The notes under the pieces: generated by a model
Seen by the model: the letters and a program-made list of their open reading frames with translations, nothing else
What the model was told of the DNA's origin: nothing
Databases searched by the model: none
Made by a program: the position numbers and the translations under genes
DNA from: Streptomyces dysideae
Lineage (GTDB): Bacteria; Actinomycetota; Actinomycetes; Streptomycetales; Streptomycetaceae
Length of the DNA stretch: 64,000 nt
Assembly (NCBI RefSeq): GCF_001514305.1
Contig: NZ_KQ949100.1
Location: 93,223 to 157,222, forward strand
Direction: 5' to 3'
Shown: in pieces, positions 16,667 to 24,492 of the stretch
How positions within the stretch are numbered: the first letter of the stretch is position 1
Layout: each line of letters begins with the position of its first letter

Positions 16667-18372
16667 CGTGCGCCCTCCGTCGCCGGTACCGGTGTGGTCG
16701 CGCGTACGGGTGCTCCCGCCGCCCAGCTGGGGCCGCCGCGGGCCACGACGGCGGATGTCCGTTCGGTCCAGCGGCCGGGGACATGGGCCTCCGCGGGCAC
16801 CGCGAAGGGCAGGGGCTCGCCCGTCTCGTCGAGGACGACACGGCGGACCGGAGTGCGCGAGACGATCTCCAGGTAGATGTCGTGAAATGCCGCGATGTTC
16901 TGCTCGACGGTGAACAGCTCGACCGCACGCGCGCGTGCGGCGGCGCCCAGGCGCGCACGGCGCTCGGGGTCGCGCAGCAGCGCCACGCACGCTTCGGCGA
17001 GCGCCCGCGGATTGCGCGGCGGTACGACGAGACCGGTGCCGCCGATGACCTCCACCACCGCGCCGACGTCCGTGGAGACCGTCGCACGCCCGCAGAACAT
17101 CGCTTCGACCAGGCTGATCGGGAAGCCCTCGACGACGCTGGACAGCACGGTCACGGCGCCGGAGGCGTACGCGTCCGGGAGGGTCGGAACCTCCGGGCCG
17201 CCGATCTCCTCGAAGGAGACCGGATTGTCGCCGACGGTGTGCGGACCGTCCGCCTCGTCGGGGAAGAGCTGCGCGGCCAGCACCTTGCAGTGGCCGAGAT
17301 AGGCCTCGCCCTCCGCGCCGGAAGGGGCGCCGACGATCCGCAGGCGCGTCTTCGGCTCCTCCTTGCGGACCTCGGCAAAGGCGTGCAGGAGGGACACCAG
17401 GTCCTTGGCGGGTTCGATCCGGCCGACCCAGACGAGGGAGTCCGGGTCCGCGCACTCCGGCGACTCCCCCGCCTCCGCGAAGCGGGAGGCGTCCATGCCG
17501 GGGTAGACCGTACGGAGCTTCGCGCGGTCGGCGCCGCAGCGCTCCTGCCAGCGGCGGGCGTGCGCGTTGCCGGGCGTGACGACCGCGGCCCGGTCGTAGA
17601 TCTCGGCGGCGAGCCGGCCGTGGAAGGCGGCGAGCAGGGACCGTACGGCGGGCGAGGACTCCGTGGCGGCCAGGTAGTGCGTACGGAGCCGCACGCCGTA
17701 CTCGGTCACCAGCAGCGGTACGCCGGAGAAGTGGCGGGCGAGCAGGCCGGGCAGGGCCGCCGGTCCGCCGGAGGCGGCATGGCACAGGTCGACCGAGCCG
17801 AGGCCGTCGTCCTCGTACCAGTCGAGCGAGAGCGGGCGCAGGGCACGTTCCACATGCGCGGCGACGGCGAGCAGGTCGGGCACGCGCGCCGCACGCGCCG
17901 TCCGCAGGGCGCCCGGCGCGCGACAAGCGCGTTCCAGGGCACGCACGGCGGCCTCGGAGCGGAGCGCCCCCACCAGGCCGCCCTCGTCGCGGGCGAGTTC
18001 GGCGAGCCCGTACAGCGCGTTGCCGAAACGGTCCGCCTCAAGGGCCGAAGCCTCCGACGAACCGGAGAGGCCTCCGGCAGCCCCGGCGCACAGCGCGGCC
18101 GCCAACTCGCCGTAGCACTCCGCGAACCGTCGGCGCGCACGGCGCCCGTACGCCACCCCGTCGTCCTCGGCCGCCCACAGGGGCGCCGTGCGCACCCGGC
18201 TGACCTGCGGCGGCAGCGGAACCCAGCCCTCGTCCTCCTGGCTCTCGCTGCGGCTGAGCGCGTAGATGTCGAACTCGTGCTGCCCAAGCCCGCGCACAAC
18301 CCGGTCGCACCAGACCCTGACATCACCGCTCACATACGGATAGCCACCCTCCGTAAGCAGTCCGATCCGCAC
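16663..18372 (-). CDS. PelF-like GT4 glycosyltransferase (DUF3492 N-domain)
   Basis: A 569-residue cytosolic glycosyltransferase. The N-terminus RIGLLTEGGYPYVSGDVRVW matches the DUF3492 domain that opens PelF-type exopolysaccharide transferases. The C-terminal GT4 half has VWVGRIEPAKDL, the EX7E motif EGFPISLVE, TDVGAVVEVI and the nucleotide-sugar-binding GTGLVVPPRNP. The GTG at 18372 is chosen because the domain begins at once and a G-rich site precedes it. First gene of a leftward cluster with a membrane protein, epimerase and GH135-like protein. Gap 18373-18594 upstream probably carries its promoter; I see no gene there. Confidence 0.86.
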   Translation of the reverse strand: MRIGLLTEGGYPYVSGDVRVWCDRVVRGLGQHEFDIYALSRSESQEDEGWVPLPPQVSRVRTAPLWAAEDDGVAYGRRARRRFAECYGELAAALCAGAAGGLSGSSEASALEADRFGNALYGLAELARDEGGLVGALRSEAAVRALERACRAPGALRTARAARVPDLLAVAAHVERALRPLSLDWYEDDGLGSVDLCHAASGGPAALPGLLARHFSGVPLLVTEYGVRLRTHYLAATESSPAVRSLLAAFHGRLAAEIYDRAAVVTPGNAHARRWQERCGADRAKLRTVYPGMDASRFAEAGESPECADPDSLVWVGRIEPAKDLVSLLHAFAEVRKEEPKTRLRIVGAPSGAEGEAYLGHCKVLAAQLFPDEADGPHTVGDNPVSFEEIGGPEVPTLPDAYASGAVTVLSSVVEGFPISLVEAMFCGRATVSTDVGAVVEVIGGTGLVVPPRNPRALAEACVALLRDPERRARLGAAARARAVELFTVEQNIAAFHDIYLEIVSRTPVRRVVLDETGEPLPFAVPAEAHVPGRWTERTSAVVARGGPSWAAGAPVRATTPVPATEGAR

Positions 18373-18594
18373 GAGGACACCCCCGATCTCCCGTAAGGGG
18401 AGCCGCCGTTGACCCGGCGGCTCACAGCGGGACGAACGTATGCGGACAAGGCGGTGCCGCGACGGACGGTTGTCCATCGCGCCACCAAAAGGGGTGAACC
18501 GTCGTAACTTTCCCGCGCAGGTCGCGTTCCGTCTCGCTAAGAGATCAAGTGCGCACGGATCGTCACGCCCGAGCGGCCCAGGCCAGCGTGCCCG

Positions 18595-20055
18595 TCAACT
18601 CCCGGGGTACGGCCAGGGGTTGGCCCGGCACTGGATGCCGCCGTGGTTCAGGAACTTGGTCTGCTGCTGCATGACCGGGGCGAGTTCGCCGTTCTTGTCG
18701 CAGGTCACGTGGCCGTAGCCGAGCCGGTGGCCGATCTCGTGGTTGATCAGCATCTGCCGGTAGGCGTGGATCTGGTCGCCGTAGGTCTTCGATCCCTGTG
18801 CCCACCGGTACGCGTTGATCATCACGCGCTCGGTGGCGGCGGAGTCGCACGACACGTTGTCCACGGTGGTGTCGAGGCCGGACTTGGCGCACCAGTCGGC
18901 GGTGGTGCCGGGGCTGGCGAGGGTGATCACGAAGTCGGGCTTGCCGGAGTGGATGCGCTCGAAGGTACGGGCGCCGTTGTGGGACCAGCTCCGGTCGTCG
19001 TTGAGCGTCTTCTGGACGGCCTGCGCGAAGAGTTCAGCGTCGAGCCCGAGGCCCTGCTCCACGTCCACCCGGTAGGTGAACTTCCGGCCCGCGCCGGGCG
19101 CCCGGTCGATGCCCTGGACGGCGTCGAACTTGCCCGACCCCGCGAGGGTGGGGCTGAGCGCGTACGTCCGACCCATCTGCTGCTCGTACGTCGGTGGCGC
19201 CGCGGCGCTCGGCGCGTCGGACGGCGTCGGCCGCCCGTCCGCGCGTGAGGCGGAGTCGGGGGTGTCCCGGGCCTGGTCGGTGGCGGACTGCGACTGTACG
19301 TCGGCTTCGTCGCGCCCGTCCGCGACCTGCCCGCCCACGACGACGGCCAGCACGGTGGTGACGGCGGCGGCCGCGATGCCGGTGAAGGTCCGCCCCTTGG
19401 AGCCCTTGGCCACCGCGGGTTCGCCGGTCGGCGGGGCGTCGTCGTCGACGACGTCGTTCTCGATGCCGGTCCCGGTCCGGGGGTCCCAGTCGGTGACGGC
19501 GGCGTACGGGTCGGCGGCATGCGCGGAGGTCGCCGTACGGGGCGCGAAGAGGTCCACGTCCTCGCCGTCGAAGGCGTCGACGTAGTCCTGCCGGGGCCCG
19601 TACGGGGGCGCGTGCCGCTGCCGCGGTACTGGAGCGTCGGCCCTCACCGGGGCGCCGTACGCACTCCCCGCCTGCCCTCTCAACTCGCCCCAGCCACCAC
19701 CGGGTTCACGCTGCTCGGGGTGCCCGCCGCGGACCCGCGGGGTGCCGCGGGCGGGGGTGCCGTCGGGGAGGCGGGGGATGCCATGGGCGGGGGTGCCGTC
19801 GGGAAACCGCGGAACCCCATGCGCGGGCGTGCCCTCGGGAAACCGCGGAGCGCCGTACGCGGGCGTCCCACCCCCAGGCACCCCCTGCTGCCCCGCAGGC
19901 GGCCCCGGAACCCGGCGCCCACCCGGCACTGGCCGACCCCGCGGATCCGCCCCCGTCTCCGGCGGCGGCCCCTGCGGGATCCGTGCACCCCGCTGTGCAG
20001 TTGTGTCGGGGGCGTCGCCCTTGGGGGCGGGCCCGCGGCGGCTATGGCGTCCCAC
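18595..20055 (-). CDS. DUF3152 membrane-anchored metalloprotease-like protein
   Basis: A 486-residue protein. Residues 1-~215 are Pro/Gly/Arg-rich and disordered with repeated 'PxG-TPA-HG-xPR' units. One membrane segment (FTGIAAAAVTTVLAVVVGG, ~222-240) and a Thr/Ser/Asp linker follow. The C-terminal DUF3152 domain carries HEIGHRLGYGH, a metzincin-like HEXXHXXGXXH zinc motif, and four Cys likely to form extracellular disulfides. Topology suggests a cytoplasmic tail and an exported protease domain, substrate unknown. Its start lies 8 bp from the stop of the upstream alpha/beta-hydrolase, so the two form an operon. Confidence 0.87.
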   Translation of the reverse strand: MGRHSRRGPAPKGDAPDTTAQRGARIPQGPPPETGADPRGRPVPGGRRVPGPPAGQQGVPGGGTPAYGAPRFPEGTPAHGVPRFPDGTPAHGIPRLPDGTPARGTPRVRGGHPEQREPGGGWGELRGQAGSAYGAPVRADAPVPRQRHAPPYGPRQDYVDAFDGEDVDLFAPRTATSAHAADPYAAVTDWDPRTGTGIENDVVDDDAPPTGEPAVAKGSKGRTFTGIAAAAVTTVLAVVVGGQVADGRDEADVQSQSATDQARDTPDSASRADGRPTPSDAPSAAAPPTYEQQMGRTYALSPTLAGSGKFDAVQGIDRAPGAGRKFTYRVDVEQGLGLDAELFAQAVQKTLNDDRSWSHNGARTFERIHSGKPDFVITLASPGTTADWCAKSGLDTTVDNVSCDSAATERVMINAYRWAQGSKTYGDQIHAYRQMLINHEIGHRLGYGHVTCDKNGELAPVMQQQTKFLNHGGIQCRANPWPYPGS

Positions 20056-20063
20056 GTCGCGCC

Positions 20064-21095
20064 TCAGCTCCCCGCGTTCTCGGTCACGTTCTCGGTCACA
20101 GCTCCACCATCAACCATGGCCGTCTTGGCACCGGTCGGCAACTCGCCGAGGTCCGCGAGGAGTTCACGGAACGCCCGCGCCACCGTATCCGGATACTCCA
20201 TCATCGCCACGTGTCCGGCCTCCGGCAGGCTGAGCAGCCGGGAGTCGCGGAAGGCGCGGGCCGCCCGCTGGGCCATGCGGTAGCCGACGAGCTGGTCGCG
20301 GCCGCCGTAGACGAGGAGCGTCGGTGCGAGGACCCGCTCGGCCTGGCGCCACAGCGCGTGCTGGCCGCCCAGTGTGTACGCGTTGACGATCCCGCGCGCG
20401 GAACGTGTCATCGCGTCCCAGAAGTACGGCAGTTGCAGCCGCCGTTCCATCTCCTCCACGGCGTTGCGGAACCCTTCCGGCGTCACCCGCCCGGGATCGC
20501 CGTAACACAGGGCCAAGACCCCGCGGACCCGCTGCTCCACCGTCCACTCCCTGGTCAGTTTGGTGAAGAGCGCGGTCACGCCGGGCACCGCCAGCAGCCC
20601 CGTGGGCACGGCGGTGCGCTGGACGCGGAGTTCGGGCAGTGCGGGCGACACGAGGGTGAGCGTACGGACGAGGTCGGGCCGTACGGCGGAGACGCGCGTG
20701 GTGACCGCGCCACCGAGTGAGTTGCCGAAAAGATGCACGGGTCCACGGCCGGACGCGTCGAGGTATCGGATCACCGCACGCGCGTGTGCCGTGACGGAGT
20801 AGTCGCCGTCGTCCGGTGGCGGGGAGTTGCCGAAGCCCGGCAGGTCGACGGCCTCGCAGTCGGCGACGTCCTCCAGCAACGGCATCAGCGACGACCAGTT
20901 CTGCGACGAACCGCCCAGGCCATGGACATAGAGCGCGGGCGGCAGGCCCTCGCGCGCCGACGGCCTCGACCGCACCGACAGCGTGATCCCCGGCAGCCCG
21001 ACCGACCTGAGCCGCTCGCCCTCTGCGACCCGGACGGTCGCCACCTTCGGGAGCACATTTGCGGCAGGCGCGGACGGCAGCTCGGTCGAAGACAT
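20064..21095 (-). CDS. Alpha/beta-fold hydrolase
   Basis: A 343-residue hydrolase with the full triad layout: oxyanion HGLGGSS, nucleophile elbow GNSLGG, acid in YGGRDQLVG and histidine in PEAGHVAMMEYP. The substrate is not predictable. The N-terminal ~50 residues before the core are family-variable. First gene of the operon with the DUF3152 gene. It is divergent from the small acidic protein gene across 181 bp (21096-21276). Confidence 0.88.
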   Translation of the reverse strand: MSSTELPSAPAANVLPKVATVRVAEGERLRSVGLPGITLSVRSRPSAREGLPPALYVHGLGGSSQNWSSLMPLLEDVADCEAVDLPGFGNSPPPDDGDYSVTAHARAVIRYLDASGRGPVHLFGNSLGGAVTTRVSAVRPDLVRTLTLVSPALPELRVQRTAVPTGLLAVPGVTALFTKLTREWTVEQRVRGVLALCYGDPGRVTPEGFRNAVEEMERRLQLPYFWDAMTRSARGIVNAYTLGGQHALWRQAERVLAPTLLVYGGRDQLVGYRMAQRAARAFRDSRLLSLPEAGHVAMMEYPDTVARAFRELLADLGELPTGAKTAMVDGGAVTENVTENAGS

Positions 21096-21276
21096 GCGGC
21101 AATGTTACGAGACGATCACGCAGTGGTTCATGTGTTCGCCGTCACAAAATGTTCGTCGTCCCGGACGGCAGGCGGATCGCATGGCGTCCGGATCGGGTGT
21201 CTCCTAGGCTCGTACGCAGGGCACCCGTATGTGGCCCCCTGCTTCGTTCAGGGACGTACTAGGAAGGGAGCCCGCC

Positions 21277-21501
21277 ATGACCGTCGACCCCAGCGACCCC
21301 GAGACCTTCGAGGACGAGAACAGCCAGGAAGACCAGGAGTTCGACGTCGAGGCCCCGCCCGCCGACGCGGCCGAGCAGCACGCGGACGTCAGGCCGGACC
21401 GCGACGACGACCTGACCGGCGTCGAACCCGACCGCGCCAACGAGGCCGACCTCATCGAACAGTCCCGCGTGGTCTCCATCGACGAGGACGACTACCGGTG
21501 A
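21277..21501 (+). CDS. Small acidic protein of unknown function
   Basis: A 74-residue very acidic protein (MTVDPSDPETFEDENS..., ending DEDDYR), probably disordered. The start ATG 21277 has the strong site AGGAAGGGAG. Similar short acidic proteins recur at this place in streptomycetes as I recall; function unknown. The 211 bp to the TetR gene contain an A/T-richer stretch (21560-21680) likely to hold the TetR promoter. Confidence 0.7.
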   Translation: MTVDPSDPETFEDENSQEDQEFDVEAPPADAAEQHADVRPDRDDDLTGVEPDRANEADLIEQSRVVSIDEDDYR

Positions 21502-21712
21502 AGTGCGACTGCCGGTGAAGTGTGACAAGGGGGGCCACTGAGCTGGAGCGAGGCAGGATAATGCCCGACCTGCACCTTTTTGAAACCCTCTGTGCGGCTT
21601 TTATCACCGTCCGGTCCGTGAAATTCTGCGCTCGCAGCGCGCACACAGGGGTTACCGAAAAGTACGATGGCGGCGCGGCGCACACCGCATGTGGACGACT
21701 TTGGGAGGCGGC

Positions 21713-22354
21713 GTGACAGCCATCGAGCAGACAGAGGCGGCACGCCCGCGAGGCACGCGCCTGCCGCGCCGTGCCCGACGGAACCAGCTGCTGGGCGCCG
21801 CCCAGGAAGTCTTCGTGGCGCAGGGTTACCACGCGGCCGCGATGGACGACATCGCCGAGCGTGCCGGGGTCAGCAAGCCGGTGCTGTACCAGCACTTTCC
21901 GGGCAAGCTCGACCTTTACCTCGCGCTGCTGGACCAGCACTGCGAGTCCCTGATCCAGTCCGTACGGAACGCACTGGCGTCGACGACCGACAACAAGCAG
22001 CGTGTACGGGCGACGATGGACGCGTACTTCGCGTACGTCGAGGACGACGGCGGCGCCTTCCGTCTGGTCTTCGAGTCGGACCTGACGAACGAGCCCGCCG
22101 TGCGCGAGCGCGTCGACAAGGTCACGAACGAGTGCTCGGAGGCGATCTGCGACGTCATCGCCGAGGACACCGGCCTGTCACGGGCCGAGTCCATGCTGCT
22201 GGCGTCCGGACTCGGCGGGCTCGCGCAGGTCGTGGCTCGTTCCTGGCTGCACAGCGACCGCAGCGTGCCGCGCGACCAGGCGGTGCAGCTGCTGACCTCC
22301 CTGGCATGGCGGGGCATCGCGGGCTTCCCGCTGCACGGCACGGATCAGCACTGA
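21713..22354 (+). CDS. TetR/AcrR-family transcriptional regulator
   Basis: A 213-residue regulator. The N-terminal helix-turn-helix is clear (RRNQLLGAAQEVFVAQGY, MDDIAERAGVSKPVLYQHF) and the C-terminal domain is of the type with SDLTNEPAVRERV, often linked to lipid or fatty-acyl effectors, which is inference. GTG 21713 is preferred to ATG 21689 because GGGAGGCGGC precedes it. Neighbours give no obvious target; autoregulation is likely. Confidence 0.88.
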   Translation: MTAIEQTEAARPRGTRLPRRARRNQLLGAAQEVFVAQGYHAAAMDDIAERAGVSKPVLYQHFPGKLDLYLALLDQHCESLIQSVRNALASTTDNKQRVRATMDAYFAYVEDDGGAFRLVFESDLTNEPAVRERVDKVTNECSEAICDVIAEDTGLSRAESMLLASGLGGLAQVVARSWLHSDRSVPRDQAVQLLTSLAWRGIAGFPLHGTDQH

Positions 22355-22489
22355 CCGACCGTTTGTTCCCGCGCGCTGTTCGCTCCTGGCGTTCTCGCGC
22401 GGAACGTGTACGTCCCCTCACCGGGCTAATGTGTGCTGGGTACGGCGCGGAAGGTCGCGCACTTCACTGACCGTCGGAGGGACATAGCC

Positions 22490-22717
22490 GTGGAGGTCAA
22501 GATCGGCGTGCAGCACGCGCCCCGCGAGATCGTTCTGGAGAGCGGTCAGAGCGCCGAGGAGGTCGAGAAGGCCGTGGCCGAGGCGCTGGCCGGAAAGACG
22601 CAGCTGCTGAGCCTCGTGGACGAGCACGGCCGCAAGGTGCTGGTCCCGGCCGACCGTCTCGCGTACGTCGAGCTCGGTGAGCCGGCTCCGCGCAAGGTGG
22701 GCTTCGGCGCGCTGTAG
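22490..22717 (+). CDS. DUF3107 protein
   Basis: A 75-residue protein (VEVKIGVQHAPREIVLESGQS...), matching the actinobacterial DUF3107 family, whose function is unknown. GTG 22490 is the start, with GGAGG 9 nt upstream; the start used by longer reading is not supported. It is followed directly by a strong terminator. Confidence 0.85.
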   Translation: MEVKIGVQHAPREIVLESGQSAEEVEKAVAEALAGKTQLLSLVDEHGRKVLVPADRLAYVELGEPAPRKVGFGAL

Positions 22718-22728
22718 GCAGACGTGCA

Positions 22729-22772
22729 GGGAGGGGCCCGGCGACATCGGTCGCCGGGCCCCTCCCTTTTTT
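22729..22772 (+). terminator. Intrinsic terminator after DUF3107 gene
   Basis: Perfect 16-bp stem (22729-22744 with 22751-22766), 6-nt loop, then T6 at 22767-22772. The best canonical intrinsic terminator in the window. Confidence 0.92.
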
Positions 22773-22909
22773 CGCCTTCTCGCGTTCCCCGGCCGTTCTC
22801 CACAGATGGAGCACAGTTCGATCACAAAGGAGGGTTGCATTCCGCAGGTCAGGGGTATGACGGGCTACGACCGTTCTGAGCAGGTCGGTCATGTGGGAGG
22901 GACCCCAAC

Positions 22910-23179
22910 ATGCTCTTGGAAGCGTTCAGCTCCGCGATCCTCGGCCTGGCCCTGGCGTGGGCGGCGGCCCGCCGTCTGCCGCACCGCCTGCCCGCCCGCT
23001 CCCTGGTCCTGCCGACGGGTGTCGCGGGAGCCCTGTTCGGGGCCTTCCTCACCCACACCGCGCTGGACTTCGGCAACCTCCTGCTGATCCTCGCCGGCGC
23101 CGCGGCCGTCTCCGCCGCCTCACTCTCCCTGTTGGTACGCCCCGCGGGAAGACTGGGCCGCCGCTCGGCGACCGCCTGA
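22910..23179 (+). CDS. Small membrane protein
   Basis: An 89-residue hydrophobic protein with about three membrane segments (FSSAILGLALAWAAA, LVLPTGVAGALFGAFL, LLLILAGAAAVSAASLSLL) and an Arg-rich linker. ATG 22910 has GGGAGG upstream. Function unknown. The gap to the convergent ferritin-like gene (23180-23365) shows nothing clear. Confidence 0.7.
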   Translation: MLLEAFSSAILGLALAWAAARRLPHRLPARSLVLPTGVAGALFGAFLTHTALDFGNLLLILAGAAAVSAASLSLLVRPAGRLGRRSATA

Positions 23180-23365
23180 GGCTCCGACGCCGGCCGCCGG
23201 GTGAGTGACGGGTGGCTGGTGGGACGAGCAGCGGCCGACGGCTGCCGGTTGAGGTGCAGACAGCCGAACGGCCGCCGGAACAGCGACCGTTGACGGGGCA
23301 GCGGGCCGCTCACCGAACGAACGGCCCACCGAGCGAGCTGGAGTACCGCGACAATCGCGGGGCCC

Positions 23366-24103
23366 TTACGCCGCCAGGCCCAGCGCAGCCATCCGCTTCG
23401 TGTGGGCCTCCGTGATGCGGGAGAACATCTTGCCGACCTCCGCGAGGTCGAAGCCGTCCGCGACGCCACCCACGAGCATCGTCGACAGGGCGTCCCGGTC
23501 GGCGACCACGCGCTGGGACTGGGACAGGGCCTCGCCCATCAGACGGCGGGCCCACAGGGCGAGGCGGCCGCCGACGCGCGGGTCAGCGTCGATGGCGGCC
23601 CGGACCTTCTCCACGGCGAAGGACGCGTGCCCGGTGTCGTCGAGGACGGCCAGCACCAGGGCGCGGGTGTCCGAGTCGAGGCGGGCGGCGACCTCGCGGT
23701 AGAAGTCGCTGGCGATCGAGTCGCCGACGTACGCCTTGACGAGCCCTTCCAGCCAGTCCGACGGCGCCGTCTGCTTGTGGAAGCCGTCCAGCGCGGCGAC
23801 GAACGGCTCCATGGCCTGCGTCGGCTCGGCGCCGATCTCCGTGAGCCGGTCCCTGAGCTGCTCGAAGTGGTGGAACTCCGCCGACGCCATCTTGGCCAGC
23901 TCCGCCTTGTCCGCCAGCGTCGGCGCCAGCTTGGCGTCCTCCGCGAGGCGCTCGAACGCCGCCAACTCCCCGTACGCGAGCGCGCCGAGCAGGTCGACGA
24001 GCGCGGCCCGGTACTGCGGATCGGCGGAGGCCTGAGCCCAGTCCTGGGCTGCGACTCCGGTGTGGTCGGCAGAGGCGTCAGAGGTGTTGTCAGGCGTCGT
24101 CAT
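23366..24103 (-). CDS. Ferritin-like fold protein
   Basis: A 245-residue all-helical protein with carboxylate/histidine patterns of di-iron ferritin-like proteins: ELAAFERL, the ligand helix AEFHHFEQLRDR (EXXH), DSIASDFYREV and GHASFAVEKV. It belongs to an actinobacterial family sometimes compared with the tRNA hydroxylase MiaE; role unknown. ATG 24103 is preferred to 24112 because TATTGT (24116-24111) lies 7 nt upstream, implying a leaderless message. Divergent from the RNA helicase. Confidence 0.8.
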   Translation of the reverse strand: MTTPDNTSDASADHTGVAAQDWAQASADPQYRAALVDLLGALAYGELAAFERLAEDAKLAPTLADKAELAKMASAEFHHFEQLRDRLTEIGAEPTQAMEPFVAALDGFHKQTAPSDWLEGLVKAYVGDSIASDFYREVAARLDSDTRALVLAVLDDTGHASFAVEKVRAAIDADPRVGGRLALWARRLMGEALSQSQRVVADRDALSTMLVGGVADGFDLAEVGKMFSRITEAHTKRMAALGLAA

Positions 24104-24492
24104 GAAGCGCACAATAGCCCGCTCATCGCAAGGCGGAAGTCCCTGGTCAATCAGTGTGACAACGACTACGTGACCAAATCGGCCATCGCATGTGCGAGTT
24201 TCCGGGGTATGGTGGTAATGCGCCCGCTGAGTACTCTGACGTACTCGACGGGCCGCACGTTATGAGGATGCCCGGTCGGTGGCCCGATCGGCTCCGACCC
24301 GACAGCCCTCCCTGGCCGTACGGCACTATGCGTACGACGACCGGAGGGAACCCCTCAGCGGTACGAGCGCTAGAGCGTCGGCAGAGGTCCCGTGCCCTAC
24401 GGCCAGACCGTAAGGCAGCCGACGTCCCCCGGCACGGTCCGTCTACGACCCCCGCGCTCGCCTCGCACCGCGCACACAGAAGAGGCAGCACC
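24104..24492 (+). promoter_or_regulatory. Divergent promoter region and long leader of the RNA helicase gene
   Basis: This 389-bp stretch separates the ferritin-like gene from the helicase. The left end holds the -10 of the ferritin gene; the rest, to the AGAGG site at 24481-24485, would be promoter plus an unusually long 5' leader. I see several GC-rich dyads but no known riboswitch. Confidence 0.4.

Noticed and set aside
16666..17926. Extension of the cluster membrane protein to a 1003-residue protein
   Set aside because: The upstream part overlaps the PelF-like glycosyltransferase in another frame; ATG 16666 with GGAGGG and ATGA coupling is the real start.
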